Source: Sorghum bicolor (taxonomy: Eukaryota; Streptophyta; Magnoliopsida; Poales; Poaceae). Taken from it: 64,000 nt of DNA. The notes beneath the pieces are model-generated. The model had not been told where the DNA came from. It was given only the letters and a program-made list of their open reading frames with translations, and did not search any database. How positions within the stretch are numbered: the stretch's first letter is position 1; every line of letters starts with the position of its first letter. Below are positions 33,482-45,444 of the stretch, piece by piece. The stretch covers positions 5,567,997 through 5,631,996 of the forward strand of contig NC_012871.2 of NCBI RefSeq assembly GCF_000003195.3. Reading direction: 5' to 3'. The translations under genes were made by a program, and so were the position numbers.

Positions 33482-35330
33482 TTATATATCGTACGAGCAA
33501 GCATAACCATTTTATAAATCATTGCAACAAGTATAATCAGATATTCATAAATCGCATGAACAAGATGATCCAGTACATCAAAACAAAAGAAACCTTGATG
33601 CAACCCATATCCAGGCACGGGTATGGAGCTTCGCCCTAGGTTTCCATGTGGGTACAAATAAGACACCTCTACAGAGTTTTTATGGAAAGCATGAATGTTC
33701 TCAGATGGTGTGTTTTGGTTGTTCTTACTTCTAATTTCAGAGAAGTGAGAGTAAACGGTTAAATTGTACTCAAGCTGTTGATATCATCACAAGTTTACTA
33801 GAATTCTTTCACTTAATACAATAGCAATATGAGCATAGCATGCCATCCTTTATATCGCACCATGCCTTAAGTTACAAATACCTATTAAACACCTCCTTTG
33901 CATCCACAAAACACTTGTGTTGGAATAAGCTCTATGAGTACAATGCTATTCAGGATACTACCGTTAAGTTGTTTTTAGGTACCGAAGACTTGCTGATCAC
34001 TCATGTCAAACTTGAGTGAAGTCGATGGTATAGCAGAGCAGGGGGATGTGCATCCTCCAAGAGCCGCGGTTAACTCTGATGCAGTGAACATAGCTGAGTG
34101 AAGCATTAGAAGATGTATTTTGTATTTGAGTTAGGACCGTTAGATTTAAACTTATAAATTTGTATGATTCAAAAAATGGGAATTTCATAATGTTGTGAGC
34201 ATATAGTGCCTTGGCTTGATGATACTTGATGAGAGTGTACATTGCGTGTATATATGATTTGATCCTGCAGTTAAGCTATGCTAGTATTGTTTGTGAGTGA
34301 CGACTATATGGATCCCCTTGCGACCATCTCGAGTTAGCGCCGTGTTGGTTGAGAAGACGACATGTGGTCCTAGCTAGATGGCTAGGGTGGAGTCCTTGCT
34401 AGGCTCATCTTTGTTACTACCTCATTTCTCATACCAAAACATCCTATAAGTAAATCGGACATGAGGTACGAGACAATTGGATGAGATGAAGGGACGTTGA
34501 ATTTGTTAGATGGGACCCATATAACTAGTCTAGAAGCTATAGTTGCATTCTTTATAGAACGTATTTTGAATGCTAGAATTACATTTGTTAGGATGGGGGT
34601 TAGTATTAAACTATGGATGGACTTAGATACTTGGCCCAACTTGTTGAAGAGTTTATACTTTTGCTTAAAGTGAAAGAAGTTTTGCCAAAAAAATAATCTC
34701 TCCTTCCGAAAATATAATTATATTAGGTTTGGCTGAATCTGTAGTCTCTACCTCTTAGAATATAGTGTGTATCAAAAATTATACCCAAATACAAAAGATT
34801 TAGTAATAAAGGACAATTTTTGTTTAAAATAGGCGCGCATGAATTCGTTAGACAATATGGTGGGCCTGTTTGGGATTGCTCCATAAACTCTATTGTGGAA
34901 CAGCTTCACAAAAACTAGAGTTTCTAAAGCGCCCAGGGTGCTTTTACAACTCCATGCATGTAAAGTGAGTCTAAATTGTTACTTGTCATTTATGCAAACA
35001 ACTTCATTTAATCAAGTGGATAACAACGCATATACATTGGGAACTATTTTTATTAAAAATGAAGTAAGGGTTAGTGCATCTTTGTATTCCTTCTTAATCT
35101 ATCTTAAAATCTTTAGAACACACTATATTTCATTATGAAGGGAGCAGGAGAAAATACCAGCATCTATGACTAAATTAACATTATATGGATTGTGAAATAA
35201 ATTCTCACAATATACTTATTTAGTATCACATATGCTAATTATTATTTCTAATAAGTTTGGTCCAATTTAAAATAGTTCAAATTAGAATAAACTAAAACTC
35301 AGTGTATTTTGGGATGGAGTTAGTTGGAAA
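33482..35330. other. Intergenic between LINE remnant and MEG-like gene 2
   Basis: AT-rich and without a supported gene. A motif GGGCCTGTTTGGGATTGCTCC near 34863 looks like the end of another MITE. Confidence 0.45.
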
Positions 35331-35657
35331 TAAATCACTACTAATTGGGACCAGCTTGTTGTCTCAAATTAGGAGGATATCATTTGGTATCTTGTCACAG
35401 ACATAGCTCAAAATAAATATATGTATGGCCAGTCTCTCTGTGATCAATAGTTTGCAGTTTTGTCTAAAATAATTAAAAGGAAAGGATTTAAAACTTGTCA
35501 CAAAAGTGGCACGAGATAAACCACTACTAATTTTGGAGTAGCTTGTCTTTGATCATACTACTTATCTACGTCTCTCCTCTGTATATATGTGGTACTGCGT
35601 AGAACAGGCCAGCATTGCATATAAACTCTTCTAGGATCGTGAAGAATTTCTCCCGTC

Positions 35658-35800
35658 ATGGTGAAGTACACAAGGCGCGTGGATGCGCTAGTGTTTTTCT
35701 CTTTACTTCTCCTTGGATACTTTGCTGCTCATGTGCATGGGAAGGGTAAGTGAAAACTATACAAACATGTGTGTACTTAGGTAGATAATTTACAAGACAT

Positions 35801-35854
<54 letters not shown>

Positions 35855-36216
35855 CGTATATCTATCATGGCGAATTGGCGATCTATTGTACTCGTATATG
35901 TGTTAAATTGCACAAATAATGTGGACATGTATCTACAATAATCTGTTGCTAAAATATTTTACTTATTCTCGACACATCTGTGATTTAATTTGTCGGTAGA
36001 ACGCTTATCCTTTATTACCTTTCACAAATAGGTCATGATGGCACAGATGAAGTGGGCGCTCCTGCTCCAGCTGAAGAAGAAATTCTGCGAACAAGAGCAC
36101 AGTGTAGACAAGTATTGTTTCCATGCAAAGATAACAGCAAGTGCTTCTGCTGTATTGGGGGCGGAGCTCGTCGGTGTTATGCGACACAAGCTGGGTGTAG
36201 ACATGCCTGCCCCTAA
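35658..36216 (+). CDS. MEG1-like secreted cysteine-rich peptide, intact
   Basis: Intact family member of 90 residues. Exons 35658-35745 (88 nt, same phase as gene 1) and 36032-36216. The signal peptide carries RRVDALVFFSLLLLGYFAAH and ends near HVHGKG. The mature peptide has an acidic spacer (GTDEVGAPAPAEEE) and eight cysteines in AQC, FPC, SKC, FCC, RRC, AGC and HAC contexts around CFCCIGGGA. Spacing agrees with maize MEG1 (CKDNKCYCCIGG and a terminal HAC). The start is supported by the conserved signal peptide and a TATA-like TGTATATATG about 80 bp upstream. Expression in endosperm transfer cells is expected from family knowledge only. The intron contains a long TA microsatellite. Confidence 0.92.
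35803..35853. repeat. TA microsatellite in the MEG-like gene 2 intron
   Basis: About 25 TA units, absent from the matching intron of gene 1. Confidence 0.9.
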
Positions 36217-37676
36217 ACACAAATTAATCAATTTCGTTATAGTATAATTTAACGGTAGGCAGTATTTTTAATAATATATAAGGGAATTGAACATGATATA
36301 AACAATTCACAAAAACAAATTAGAAAAAACACTCTCCTGCTACCTTTTTCTAGGTGCGTCTCCTAATGAATAACGTCACAAATAAATTAAACTTATCTGC
36401 TGAATCTGTTAGTCATTTAACAGTGTTTTTCTCTCACAACAAATCAGCGAACAATACTTTCAGCCACAACTTTTCAGACAAGCGAAGAGACTGACTTGGG
36501 TATGTTGATCATGGATGGCTTTGCCACACCTTGGTGCACATGTGGCTGAGGCTTAAACCTTTCCTACCACCTCCATGGCAATGGAGTCATTCCTTGAGCC
36601 CCTTGTAGCTTTTTAGAATCTTAGATCCGTCATAGACTGAACATTCTAATCATGTCACCTATTTTTTTAGACATAAAATGGAGGGGCTCTAAAGGTTGAA
36701 TGTTAGATCCGACTGAACATTCTAATCATATCACCTATCTTGACATGACTCATCATGAAGAACATACTTAATACCGTTGTGCTAAGGTTGCAAAAGGTGT
36801 TCCACCTACCATATTGCCACTTCGTTTTTTTTAGTTTTTTTTTGCCAAAAAAAAGGTCTATATATGATTGGATGTTGGGAGCCTAAGATCGTGCTTGCGT
36901 CCAATTGCTTGCTTAGAATTTGCATCTCTATTATTCCAAAAAAGAACAGTTACATCTCTATTGCTTGCATGGGCCGAGAGCCCACCTGGTTGCACCTGTC
37001 CATTGAGCTTTGAGGCCCAACGGACACTCACGCCTGGTGGTACATGGCATTCCTCCCCCGATTCAAACTCAGGCTGATAAAGAAAAATACCACCAGGATC
37101 CCAAGGTACTTATATTCATTCATGCTTGTAGGCTTACTTCAGATACACCAGGATCTCTAGCTTGCATTGTATGAGCCTAGCATGTACAGTGATTTCTCCA
37201 GAGGCACCAAATAGCGTACACGCTCCATCAAAATTGCCAACATCACCAGAATGCTCAACTTTACCCATTGCAGATTTTTGTTCTGGTAACTCAACTTATG
37301 AAAGGTCTAAAACGCTCAGTACTATGCAGAGCGAGAGCCTAATATAAGGCAGAGCTCTTGTTGCTACGAGACTGATAACCAGAGGTCCTGATATGACTGC
37401 GTCGTTTATGTATTTGTCCGAGCGACGTGATGTCCACTACAAGTAGACTGTAGACAGTGTGCAGTTTAATCGTCATCATTCATTTAAGGAACGAAACTCA
37501 TCAGGGAGCTGATGATCAGAGAGAGATCATACAGACAACAGAGAGAGAGAGAAAAAATCCTTCAACAGCAATCCATACATCCTCTAGTAAACTTGAATGC
37601 AGCAACTTCAGACTTCAGTAAGTGTATTATGACCTGATGATCAGCGGCGCCGCCATGGCCTGCAAGACACGGATGT
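36217..37676. other. 3' flank of MEG-like gene 2, no further gene
   Basis: Contains a local repeat of GACTGAACATTCTAATCAT (near 36639 and 36712) and weak frames at 36868-37077 and 37162-37347 with no domain. Confidence 0.45.
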
Positions 37677-37679
37677 TTG

Positions 37680-37922
37680 GGTCTTGTTTAGTTACGAAAA
37701 GTGAAAAGTTTTCGGTACTGTAGCATTTTCGTTTGTTTGTGACAAATATTATCCAATTATAAACTAACTAGGACCAAAAGATTCATCTCGTGATTTACAG
37801 CTAAACTGTGTAATTAGTTTTTGTTTTCGTCTATATTTAATGTTTCATGTATGTGACACAAGATTCGATGTGACGGGGAATCTTGAAAACTTTTTGGTTT
37901 TCAGGGTGAACTAAACAAGGCC
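37680..37922 (+). mobile_element. GGCCTTGTTTAG-family Tourist MITE with TTG duplication
   Basis: 243 bp, GGTCTTGTTTAGTTACG to GGTGAACTAAACAAGGCC, flanked by TTG (37677-37679 and 37923-37925). Confidence 0.85.
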
Positions 37923-37923
37923 T

Positions 37924-38519
37924 TGTATCTTTTGTGATCAGGCGGTGGAATCCATGGATCACATCCTACTTGGGTGTGTATTCAGCAGAGAAGTCTGGAC
38001 GGCGTGTTTTGCGCTGGCTGTGCCTCGATACCGTAGTCCATGTCCAGCAGGGGAACACGATGCAGTGGTGGTGCGCAATGAGGAAGATGATTCCCAAGCC
38101 ACTACGAAGGGGGTTCGATTCCTTCTTCCTCCTCGTCAGATGGCTGTTATGGAAGGAGCGGAATGCGCGCACGTTCAATCGTGTGACCACGTACGTCGGC
38201 CATGGAACTCGTCAAGAAGATCGAGGACGAGGCAAAAGACTCTGGATCGCGGCCGGAAACAAGCATGTGGCAGCTAGCTCTGGATCAGAGAAGGGAAGCG
38301 CTCGCTATGGCCTCCTCGTCGCGCGAAATTGGGTCATCATCATGTAGACAACTATTGTAACTGTTTGACGGATGGTGTCTTATTATCTTCGTTTTCCTTG
38401 CTGTTTTTCTTGTGGGGTTTGGTAAGCTCTAGGCTTCCCATTAGGGTCCCTATTTGTATTTCGAAAACTGCTCTTCTGCTTAATGAAAGACGTGCTTTGC
38501 ACGATCCCTCCAAAAAAAA
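37924..38519 (+). pseudogene. LINE 3' end, strongly truncated
   Basis: Plus-strand pieces ESMDHILLGCVFSREVW and RGFDSFFLLVRWLLWKERNA in two frames are the tail of a zf-RVT domain and the following block of plant LINEs. The noncoding tail with GCTTAATGAAAGACGTGC ends in an A run near 38513. It begins directly at the right edge of the preceding MITE. Confidence 0.75.
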
Positions 38520-40180
38520 TAATAATAGTATGCCGAGGGCCCATTAAGCATAGAATCTTTGAAAAATGGCAGGAAAATTGCAGTTAGCACTGAACGTTCA
38601 CTGAAAGTAAAGTAAGCCACATGATGGTGCTACTCTGAAACTTTGGCTTTTTTACGACCAAAACTCTTATTCAGGGCTTTTCTTTCTATCAACTCAAGTT
38701 GAAGAATCAATTCTTTGAGCACTAGCCAAAATAAAGTATATTGGTATATATATCATCTCACTTTTTTTAAAAAAAGAAGAGAAATAGCATCATGAAAATT
38801 TGTTCTCGGCATTGGGTTCTCCCGTCCCGTGATGCTTGAGCACACTTGTAAGATGTCAATGTCATAGACCAACAAAGCTTCATTTGAATGATATCAGTCG
38901 ACAGTCACTACGCTCAGCTAAAGTACAGGAAACAGAATAGTACAAGTCACCTCGCCAGCGCAGTGAAAATGGTGTACAGTACCTTGCAAGCACCATATAA
39001 TCTGGATGTTCAGAGCACCCAATATTCACTGACATCACCACAATGCATTCCAGTTGCATCCAGTACTCTGTAGCCAGGGGCAGAGCTCTCTTATGGCAAG
39101 GTATAGCGCTCGCCATACCTTAAATTCCCAGCAATTTTTATCCCTAAATCATTCTGTGCCATGAGCATGTCAAAGAAAATGAAGTTTCGCAACAAGAAAC
39201 TCAGCTTCAGTGGCCGGAGGAAGAAGAACAGCTACGCACGAGACCATGGGCGGATCTAGAGGTATTCCCCAGTATTTCTGGGAATACCCAACTATTTTGG
39301 TACACTTTATGTAAATATATGTATATACTTATATATATAAATGTATAATGCTATAATCTATAGTATTTTCACACATTTGAACTCAAAACATGTAAAAAAC
39401 TGGCATTTTAGCAAATATTAATTTAAAGTTACTGACTTGCAGTATAATTGGCTATATTTTAAGTCTATAAATTCGACTTTGTGGAAGTAAGAATATCCAA
39501 GTTTGAAATCTTGGCTCCGCCACTGCACGAGACGAAACGTTACCTGGCCTCCACGCCTGCTACTTTATGTGGCCGTTTGGACTACGGCCTGCTTGCTGGC
39601 TAGCTGGACTAGGAGCATCCACGACTATGAGACTACGACTAGTCACATTTCGTCTCCCTGAATTACTGAAGGCCTGAACCGAGCCAGTGTGTCAACTGCC
39701 ACAAACCAATCTCTGACTGATCAAGATATGATTAGGATATCAGTCATCAACATCAGGTATGGCCAATGCCCTTGTCTTCAAAAGAAGACAAAGTGGTTGG
39801 TGAGCCTGAGAGAAACACTATTAAATGACTGGCAGTTTCGGCAGATAAGTTCAAGCGAATAGGCTCTCAGATTTGAGGATCTTTTTGGTCCAATGGTGCC
39901 ACCTCTTATCCTTTTACATGATGATCGTGAAAATTTTCAGATATTGAAGATTTGAAGTAGAGATGGACTTCACTTGGTTAGCCTATTGACTTCATTCATA
40001 TCTCCCTATTTATCTTAAATGTTTGTACTTACAATCATGATATGTTATATGTGTATACACCAATTTAGTGAGAAATCTTTGTTAGCTACGTTATCGATTT
40101 CGCCATACTGATGCAAGCGCGAGCTTTTATACAGGAGATCAAAATGTTTCAGCACCACTAATACAGTAATATACTCCGCT
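38520..40180. other. Intergenic with one MITE-like element
   Basis: No gene recognised. See the element at 39245. Confidence 0.45.
39245..39525. mobile_element. Element with GGGCGGATCT / GGCTCCGCCACT ends
   Basis: Begins GGGCGGATCTAGAGG and ends ATCTTGGCTCCGCCACTG, a pairing common in grass non-autonomous elements. The interior is AT-rich and includes a CCCAGTATTTCTGGG hairpin. The target duplication is unclear. Confidence 0.5.
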
Positions 40181-40718
40181 CCATCTGAATTTTAGCCATG
40201 GTACTACTACAGATCTTCATTTCCTTGATCTTTCTGCCATTTCATTTGGCGGTGGCCAAGGGCAATGCAGCCAAAAAGAAAAATGAGAATGTAACATAGT
40301 CTCTCTGATAGCCTTAACAAAAAAATTATACACAAATTTTTACAAGAATTAGTTATTTCACAGAAAAAACAATGAAACAAAAAACGAAACATTCTCAGTT
40401 TCAAAGAGGGCTTATATACTGGTTGACAATGGTTTGACAGGAAATCACTGTCACCATGGCCTAGTGCAGGAGAGAACAGCGTTGCCATCACCAATGTGGT
40501 TTATTCAAGAGTCGCACTCCAACAGAAAATGAAGCCAGACATCCAAATTCCAATACCAGTCAAAATCACAACTCACAACAAGTATCCATGGTTAAGGTAT
40601 TCAGATCGGAACATACTATTGGTTCACAATCGCCCACAAATGACAAACCAAACTGATAACGACATCATTTACAGCCATGCGATGCGCTGGCCCTTATTGA
40701 CGACGACTGACTATCTTC

Positions 40719-42491
40719 TTACGCGGACGCGGACGCGGTATGCTTCTGGATCAGGGCCAGGAGCTCGTCCTTCCTGGCACCGACGATAGTCTCCACCGTC
40801 TCGCCGTTCTTGATGAAGTGGAAGGTCGGCATCGCCTCGATCTTGTACTCTGCAGTAACTTCCTGTGGAACAAGGGACACAGCATCAGTACACCGTAATG
40901 GAAAGGGGAACTGGTGAGTCGCTGTCGGGACACCGTGCTCTCACCTTCAGTTCGTCCACGTCCACCTTCAGGAAGACAGCTTGAGTGTACTTCTTGGCGT
41001 GCTCGACAAACAGTGGAGCGATGGCGCGGCAAGGACCACACCAGGAGGCGGTGAAGTCAATGACCACCTGAAAGGTTGCACAAGTTGACAAAGCTCCATG
41101 TTAGATGCTGTAGAGTTGTTATATATCAACTGTGCCATAAGAAGAAAACGACACGAACAACAACTCAATTATGGTTGAATTAGACAGCATGGGCACAGAT
41201 CTGGAGTAGCATTGGCTAACCCTCACATCATCCATGTTCCATATCACAAAATCCAACACAATAAGAGAACAAACCAGTTACATCCAAGAAAAGGCACAGA
41301 GATGGTCTATAGGACTATGGACCTTGAATTCTATCCAATTTCAACATGACTAGCTTGCAGATCTCAACTGCAGCCGATTCTCCCCCCCTATCCATGAGTG
41401 CATCAAATTTCAACGTGACATCATAAGTTCATAACAGAGGACATGACTGCTAAGCTTTCCCCAAATTTAAATTGGAACAACCCTTGAGTGTACCAAATTT
41501 CAACATGGCATCATAAGTTCATATCAGAGGACATCTGTAACTGCTAAATTTTCCCCAAATTGTAAACGAGCTCCCCTTGAGTGTACAAAATTTCAACATG
41601 ACATCATAAGTTCATAAAAGAGGACATCCGTAACTGCTAAGCTTTCCCCAGATTTTAAATGGGCTCCCCTTGAGTGTTCCAATTTTCAACATGACATCAT
41701 GGGTTCATAAAAGAGGACATCTGTAACTGCTAAGCTTTCCCCAGATTTTAAATGACTTCATACGCTAGCTAAGTTTATTCATCTACTACTTCGTAAATTA
41801 TGTGGAAATACAGATCTCCAAACAGAACAACCGCCAGCTCAAACCAGTCAGACAAAAGTTACCGCAAAGCTCATACGGGTTTCCGGTTCAACATATAGAT
41901 CAGCCGGAGGCAAAATAATTTAAATCACGCCTATAATAACTACAAATAACCACCAGAGATTCAGCTACAAATTCGGGATCGATTCGAAAAGCATGTTCAA
42001 CAAATTCGTTGCATCCACATATCACCACTCCACCAATAAATCTGCGCACACCGTGGACATCATCAAATCCTCTAAGACTACATCAATCAACATCATCCCC
42101 TGGATTGTACGGAGTATTTGCCAAAATCGGCAACGACCCACCAAATTCTTCCCCACTACACGCGCCACACCCTAAATCGGCCAAACGCAAGCATCTCAGA
42201 CGCGATTCCGAACAAATTTGAACACGGGGCGCGACCGCATAATAAGGAAACCGAAGACGATTTCGAGTAAAAACCTAGCCGTTAGCCTAGCGCGACGAAT
42301 CCCCTCAACAGCTTTGCTCCAGACAAAAACACGGAGGAAATTACAAGGCGGACAACAGATGGGGGATCGGAGAAGACGAGGAGCGGGGGGCGCGTGCGTA
42401 CCAGCTTGCCGGCCTCCTTGGCCTTGGCCATCTGGGCGTCGAACTCGGCCTTGGTGTGGCACGCGATCACGACTCCCTCCTCGGACGCCAT
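40719..42491 (-). CDS. TRXh: Thioredoxin h, canonical WCGPC (gene A)
   Basis: Cytosolic h-type thioredoxin, 118 residues, which reduces protein disulfides with electrons from NADPH-thioredoxin reductase. Exons on the minus strand: 42491-42402, 41067-40945, 40862-40719 (90, 123 and 144 nt). Residues 1-30 open [20 protein letters not shown], the typical subgroup I leader. The active site WCGPC is at residues 39-43, the buried Asp in VVIDF at 34, and the cis-Pro in MPTF. The close relative I recall is the rice phloem-sap thioredoxin. Intron 1 (1334 bp) carries a four-unit tandem repeat. First of three related genes on this strand, and the only one with an unaltered active site. Confidence 0.95.
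41396..41757. repeat. Four-unit tandem repeat (90-93 bp) in TRXh A intron 1
   Basis: Units start with GAGTG at 41396, 41486, 41579 and 41672. Each holds TTTCAAC(A/G)TG(A/G)CATCAT, AGAGGACAT and GCTAA(G/A)(C/T)TTTCCCCA. Arrays of this kind arise by unequal exchange. Confidence 0.9.
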
Positions 42492-42626
42492 TTCCGTCTT
42501 CTTCTTCTTCCTCCTCCCTCCTCGGTGGGATCGAATCGAAAGCTTCTGTTGTGGATTAAGGTTTCTTACGAGGGCTGGATTGCAAGATTGCGTTGGTGGC
42601 CTCATTCGGGGCGCGTGCACGCGGCA

Positions 42627-42632
42627 TTTATA
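42627..42632 (-). promoter_or_regulatory. TATA box of TRXh gene A
   Basis: Minus-strand TATAAA within GCGCCCTATAAATGCC, about 140 bp upstream of the ATG. The same GCGCC(C)TATAAA core precedes genes B and C. Confidence 0.75.
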
Positions 42633-42799
42633 GGGCGCAGCGACTGGGGGATGGGTCGATGGAGAAAATGACCGAAAAGCCCCTGGTGGGTCCACGTCGC
42701 CGGGCGCGTACGCGGGGCTACGCACGTCACCGCGCTCGTCGGCCGGCTGCCGTGTTGTCTCTCGAAGTTTCAGGTTTGCTTGTCGACGGCCGCCGTGGT

Positions 42800-43165
42800 G
42801 CAAAATAGTACTCCGTGTACGTGCGAAAGAAAAATTCGTGTTCCTACCTTCCACACACGAGAGGTCAACGTATTTGAAAGTTGACCAATAATATCTTTTT
42901 TTGGATATTTTTAAAAATGGTTATGTTTTTTTAGCAAATACGGTTATAATTTTTTTTAAAAAATATATTAATAATTAAATATTTTAAAATGTTATAAATC
43001 GCCACAACTCATGCCATTTGGGGCTATAATTCAACTATTGTAGTTGCAACAAGGGCATTAAAAGTCAGTTTGATCGGCTACTACTTCACTGCCTTGTACT
43101 TTCAAATTTATTATTAAAACTTGTTAAACTTTTTTATTTGGCTTGCCAAATTTATGATAATTTTT
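42800..43165. other. AT-rich upstream DNA of TRXh gene A
   Basis: No gene. Repeated A/T runs only. Confidence 0.45.
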
Positions 43166-43169
43166 TTGT

Positions 43170-43570
43170 CTAATTTTTTATGATAATTGGTAAGGTTTGA
43201 GACGATGAGCATTCTGTGTACTGTCACCATATTGCTTAGCCGCTTTTTTTTTAAGAAACTGGAGGGGCTGTATGTGAAGGGATGTTGTCATCGTCATGTA
43301 GTATTTCATTCTTCAGTCATACTCGAAGAGAAATGAAGCCAGACATGCATCCAGATTGCAATCCTAGTCACAAGTATATCCATATACACTGTATTCATCA
43401 GATAGATAACCCGTCGATCCAGCACGAGAGCCAACATATCGACTCCGAGCTAAACATAGTACACAATCACTTGGACGACCAAACTGATCGATAATGGCTG
43501 TGCCTACTGCTAAGTGCTAGCTAGCACGCAATATTTGTCGTTGGTCTTTATTAACGACCGGTGATGCTAT
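43170..43570 (-). pseudogene. 3' flank of a lost thioredoxin h unit
   Basis: Matches, in order, DNA downstream of gene B (51685-51960): GGTAAGGTTTGAGACGA, CTGTCACCATATTGCTTA, GTAGTATTTCATTCTTCAG, ACTCGAAGAGAAATGAAGCC and TAAGTGCTAGCTAGCAC. Parts also match downstream of gene C (near 56690-56830). No coding exon follows where one is expected at about 43.6 kb, so only the 3' flank of a fourth unit survives. Its right edge meets transposon sequence. Confidence 0.75.
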
Positions 43571-43599
43571 CACTGTTGCACGCATTAGCATTGCTCCGA

Positions 43600-43720
43600 T
43601 TCTCGAGCCGGTGTTGTCCTTCCGAGACTAAAAGCCCACATTTAGTCTCGGTTCACCGAGGCTAAAGCCCCCCTACAACCGATTGGTTATATCAACCGGT
43701 TTTAGAGGGTCCTGCGAGGT
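43600..43720. repeat. CACTA-type subterminal-like repeats
   Basis: Inverted GAGACTAAAAGCCC / TTTAGTCTCGGTT and AACCGATTGGTTATATCAAC words resemble the repeated subterminal motifs of grass CACTA elements. May be related to the Ulp1-like fragment at 44.7 kb. Confidence 0.4.
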
Positions 43721-43780
43721 GTTAAAGGGATCTTTTTTTTTCTTTTCGGTTTATTTATCCATTTCTGTTTATTGTTTATA

Positions 43781-44503
43781 GAGTAAAATACACCGGCGGC
43801 CCTTTAACTTGTCGTCCTGTGCCATTTTGGTCCATAAACTTGCAAACACGAAAAAGAGGCCCCTAAACTTGTCAGCACGTGCCACATTGGTCCATGAACT
43901 TGCAAACGCGAAAAAGTATCCCCTGAACTTGTCGACGTGTGCCACTTTGGTCCATAAACATGCAACTACAAAAATAACACCGGCTACATGGCACTGTTCT
44001 GCCACGTGGCCGCCTCTGGTAGGCCATGCATGACACCGTTTATGGTGCTGACGTCAGCGATGATGTCAGCACTTCTTTTTTAATTTACAAAATTGATATA
44101 TTTTTATTCGTAGTGTCAAATATATCAAATAATATATCAATTCGTTGCATTTATTAATTAAAAGAGATAATTTTAAAACAAGCAAAAATTATTCGTTTTC
44201 TAGGTTTTCTAGGCAGAGTACACATGAAGAGGCTACCCAAAACATTTTATGAATTTAGTATTTCATTAATAATTAGTTATGAAATAAATAAATATTTGTT
44301 GACGCGTTGAAAGAGCCTTTACACGTTTATGGACCAAAGTGGCATAGCCCGACAAGTTTAGGGGCCACTGTTTTGCGTTTGCAAGTTTATGGACCAAAGT
44401 GGCGCAGACGGACAAGTTCAGGGGTCACTTTTTCGGGTTTGCAAGTTCATGGACCAAAGTGGCACAGGCTGACAAGTTAAAGGGCCGCCAGTGTATTTTA
44501 CTC
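43781..44503. mobile_element. Mutator-type MITE with triplicated arms, 723 bp
   Basis: Ends GAGTAAAATACAC and GTGTATTTTACTC, flanked by the perfect 9-bp direct repeat TTGTTTATA (43772-43780 and 44504-44512). Nine bases is the Mutator signature. Each arm consists of three imperfect tandem units of about 57-60 bp containing AACTTGTC, GTGCCA(C/T)(T/A)TTGG and TCCAT(A/G)AAC(T/A)TGCAA, inverted in the other arm. The AT-rich centre holds no frame. Confidence 0.9.
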
Positions 44504-44734
44504 TTGTTTATATATATTAATAATAGGTTTGTCAATATATATTTTATACTGATATAATAATATATATATTACACGTATATTAAGCATAAATATTATTATA
44601 GGCTTAGCTTTATAATTAAGTTTTGCCTATAATAAAATGAATAGGCCATATTAATAATTAATAGATGGATATGTAACAAGTTTTATATATAATTTTATAA
44701 GTACAAGATTAGTAACATATATATATACATAGAG

Positions 44735-45444
44735 TTTTTTTTCTCCGAATCTCTAAAGCCGATACAAATGATCACGTTGTTTGGAATAAGAATTTCGTTG
44801 CCGTTGAAGTGAAACTCGCCGTTTGGATTGATCACTTGCTCGCAGAGGAATCCTGCTATCGTCTCTTGAATAGCTCTGATGCGGTCTTTTTGCATGACCT
44901 TTTCTCTCAACCATTCCGTCTTCAATTTGAAATAAAAGAAAAAAAGATATTAGTTATATAAGTTATTCAATATAATTCAAAAGATAATGAAAAGAGACAC
45001 GTAACGTACTCTGAGGGTCTCTGTGGGTGTTTGATTGACATGTACCATCAAGAATTTGCAGACGTAATATCCACATAGGTTGTTCCCCCTTCTTGTCTAT
45101 TAAACACCATTGTACGATATATAAAAAAAATTCATGGCCACGATAATAAGAAAACTAAAAGTTAGCGAAAGTTTGCTAGCTAGTACAATTTACTTGTGGA
45201 TGAATTATATTAAGCGGCGCTTTACAACAATGAGATGTTCACGGTCAATAAATCTTTCTCAAACCCTGCACACAACCATTGTGGATCGTCAACTAATAAT
45301 TACAGAGTCATATCATGATATTCTTTTAGCTGAGATCGACATTACGTACCTTTGAATAATGTTTACCATTTGTTGGTAATTTTCTTGCGGTTTTCTCAGT
45401 GAGTCATAGATTATCAATCGGTTCTTGGGAATTTCAATGACCAT
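44735..45444 (-). pseudogene. Ulp1-like (C48) protease fragment of a CACTA-type element
   Basis: Three minus-strand exon-like pieces in N-to-C order: 45444-45352 with MVIEIPKNRLIIYDSLRKPQ (catalytic Asp region), 45093-45011 with GNNLCGYYVCKFL (catalytic Cys region) and 44925-44738 with LREKVMQKDRIRAIQETIAG and VINPNGEFHF. I recognise this order from Ulp1-like protease genes carried by grass CACTA elements. The catalytic His region was not found and there is no transposase, so this is a fragment. Confidence 0.7.

Noticed and set aside
41396..41757. Regularly spaced repeats resembling a CRISPR array.
   Set aside because: Whole units are repeated, without unique spacers, inside a plant intron: a minisatellite.
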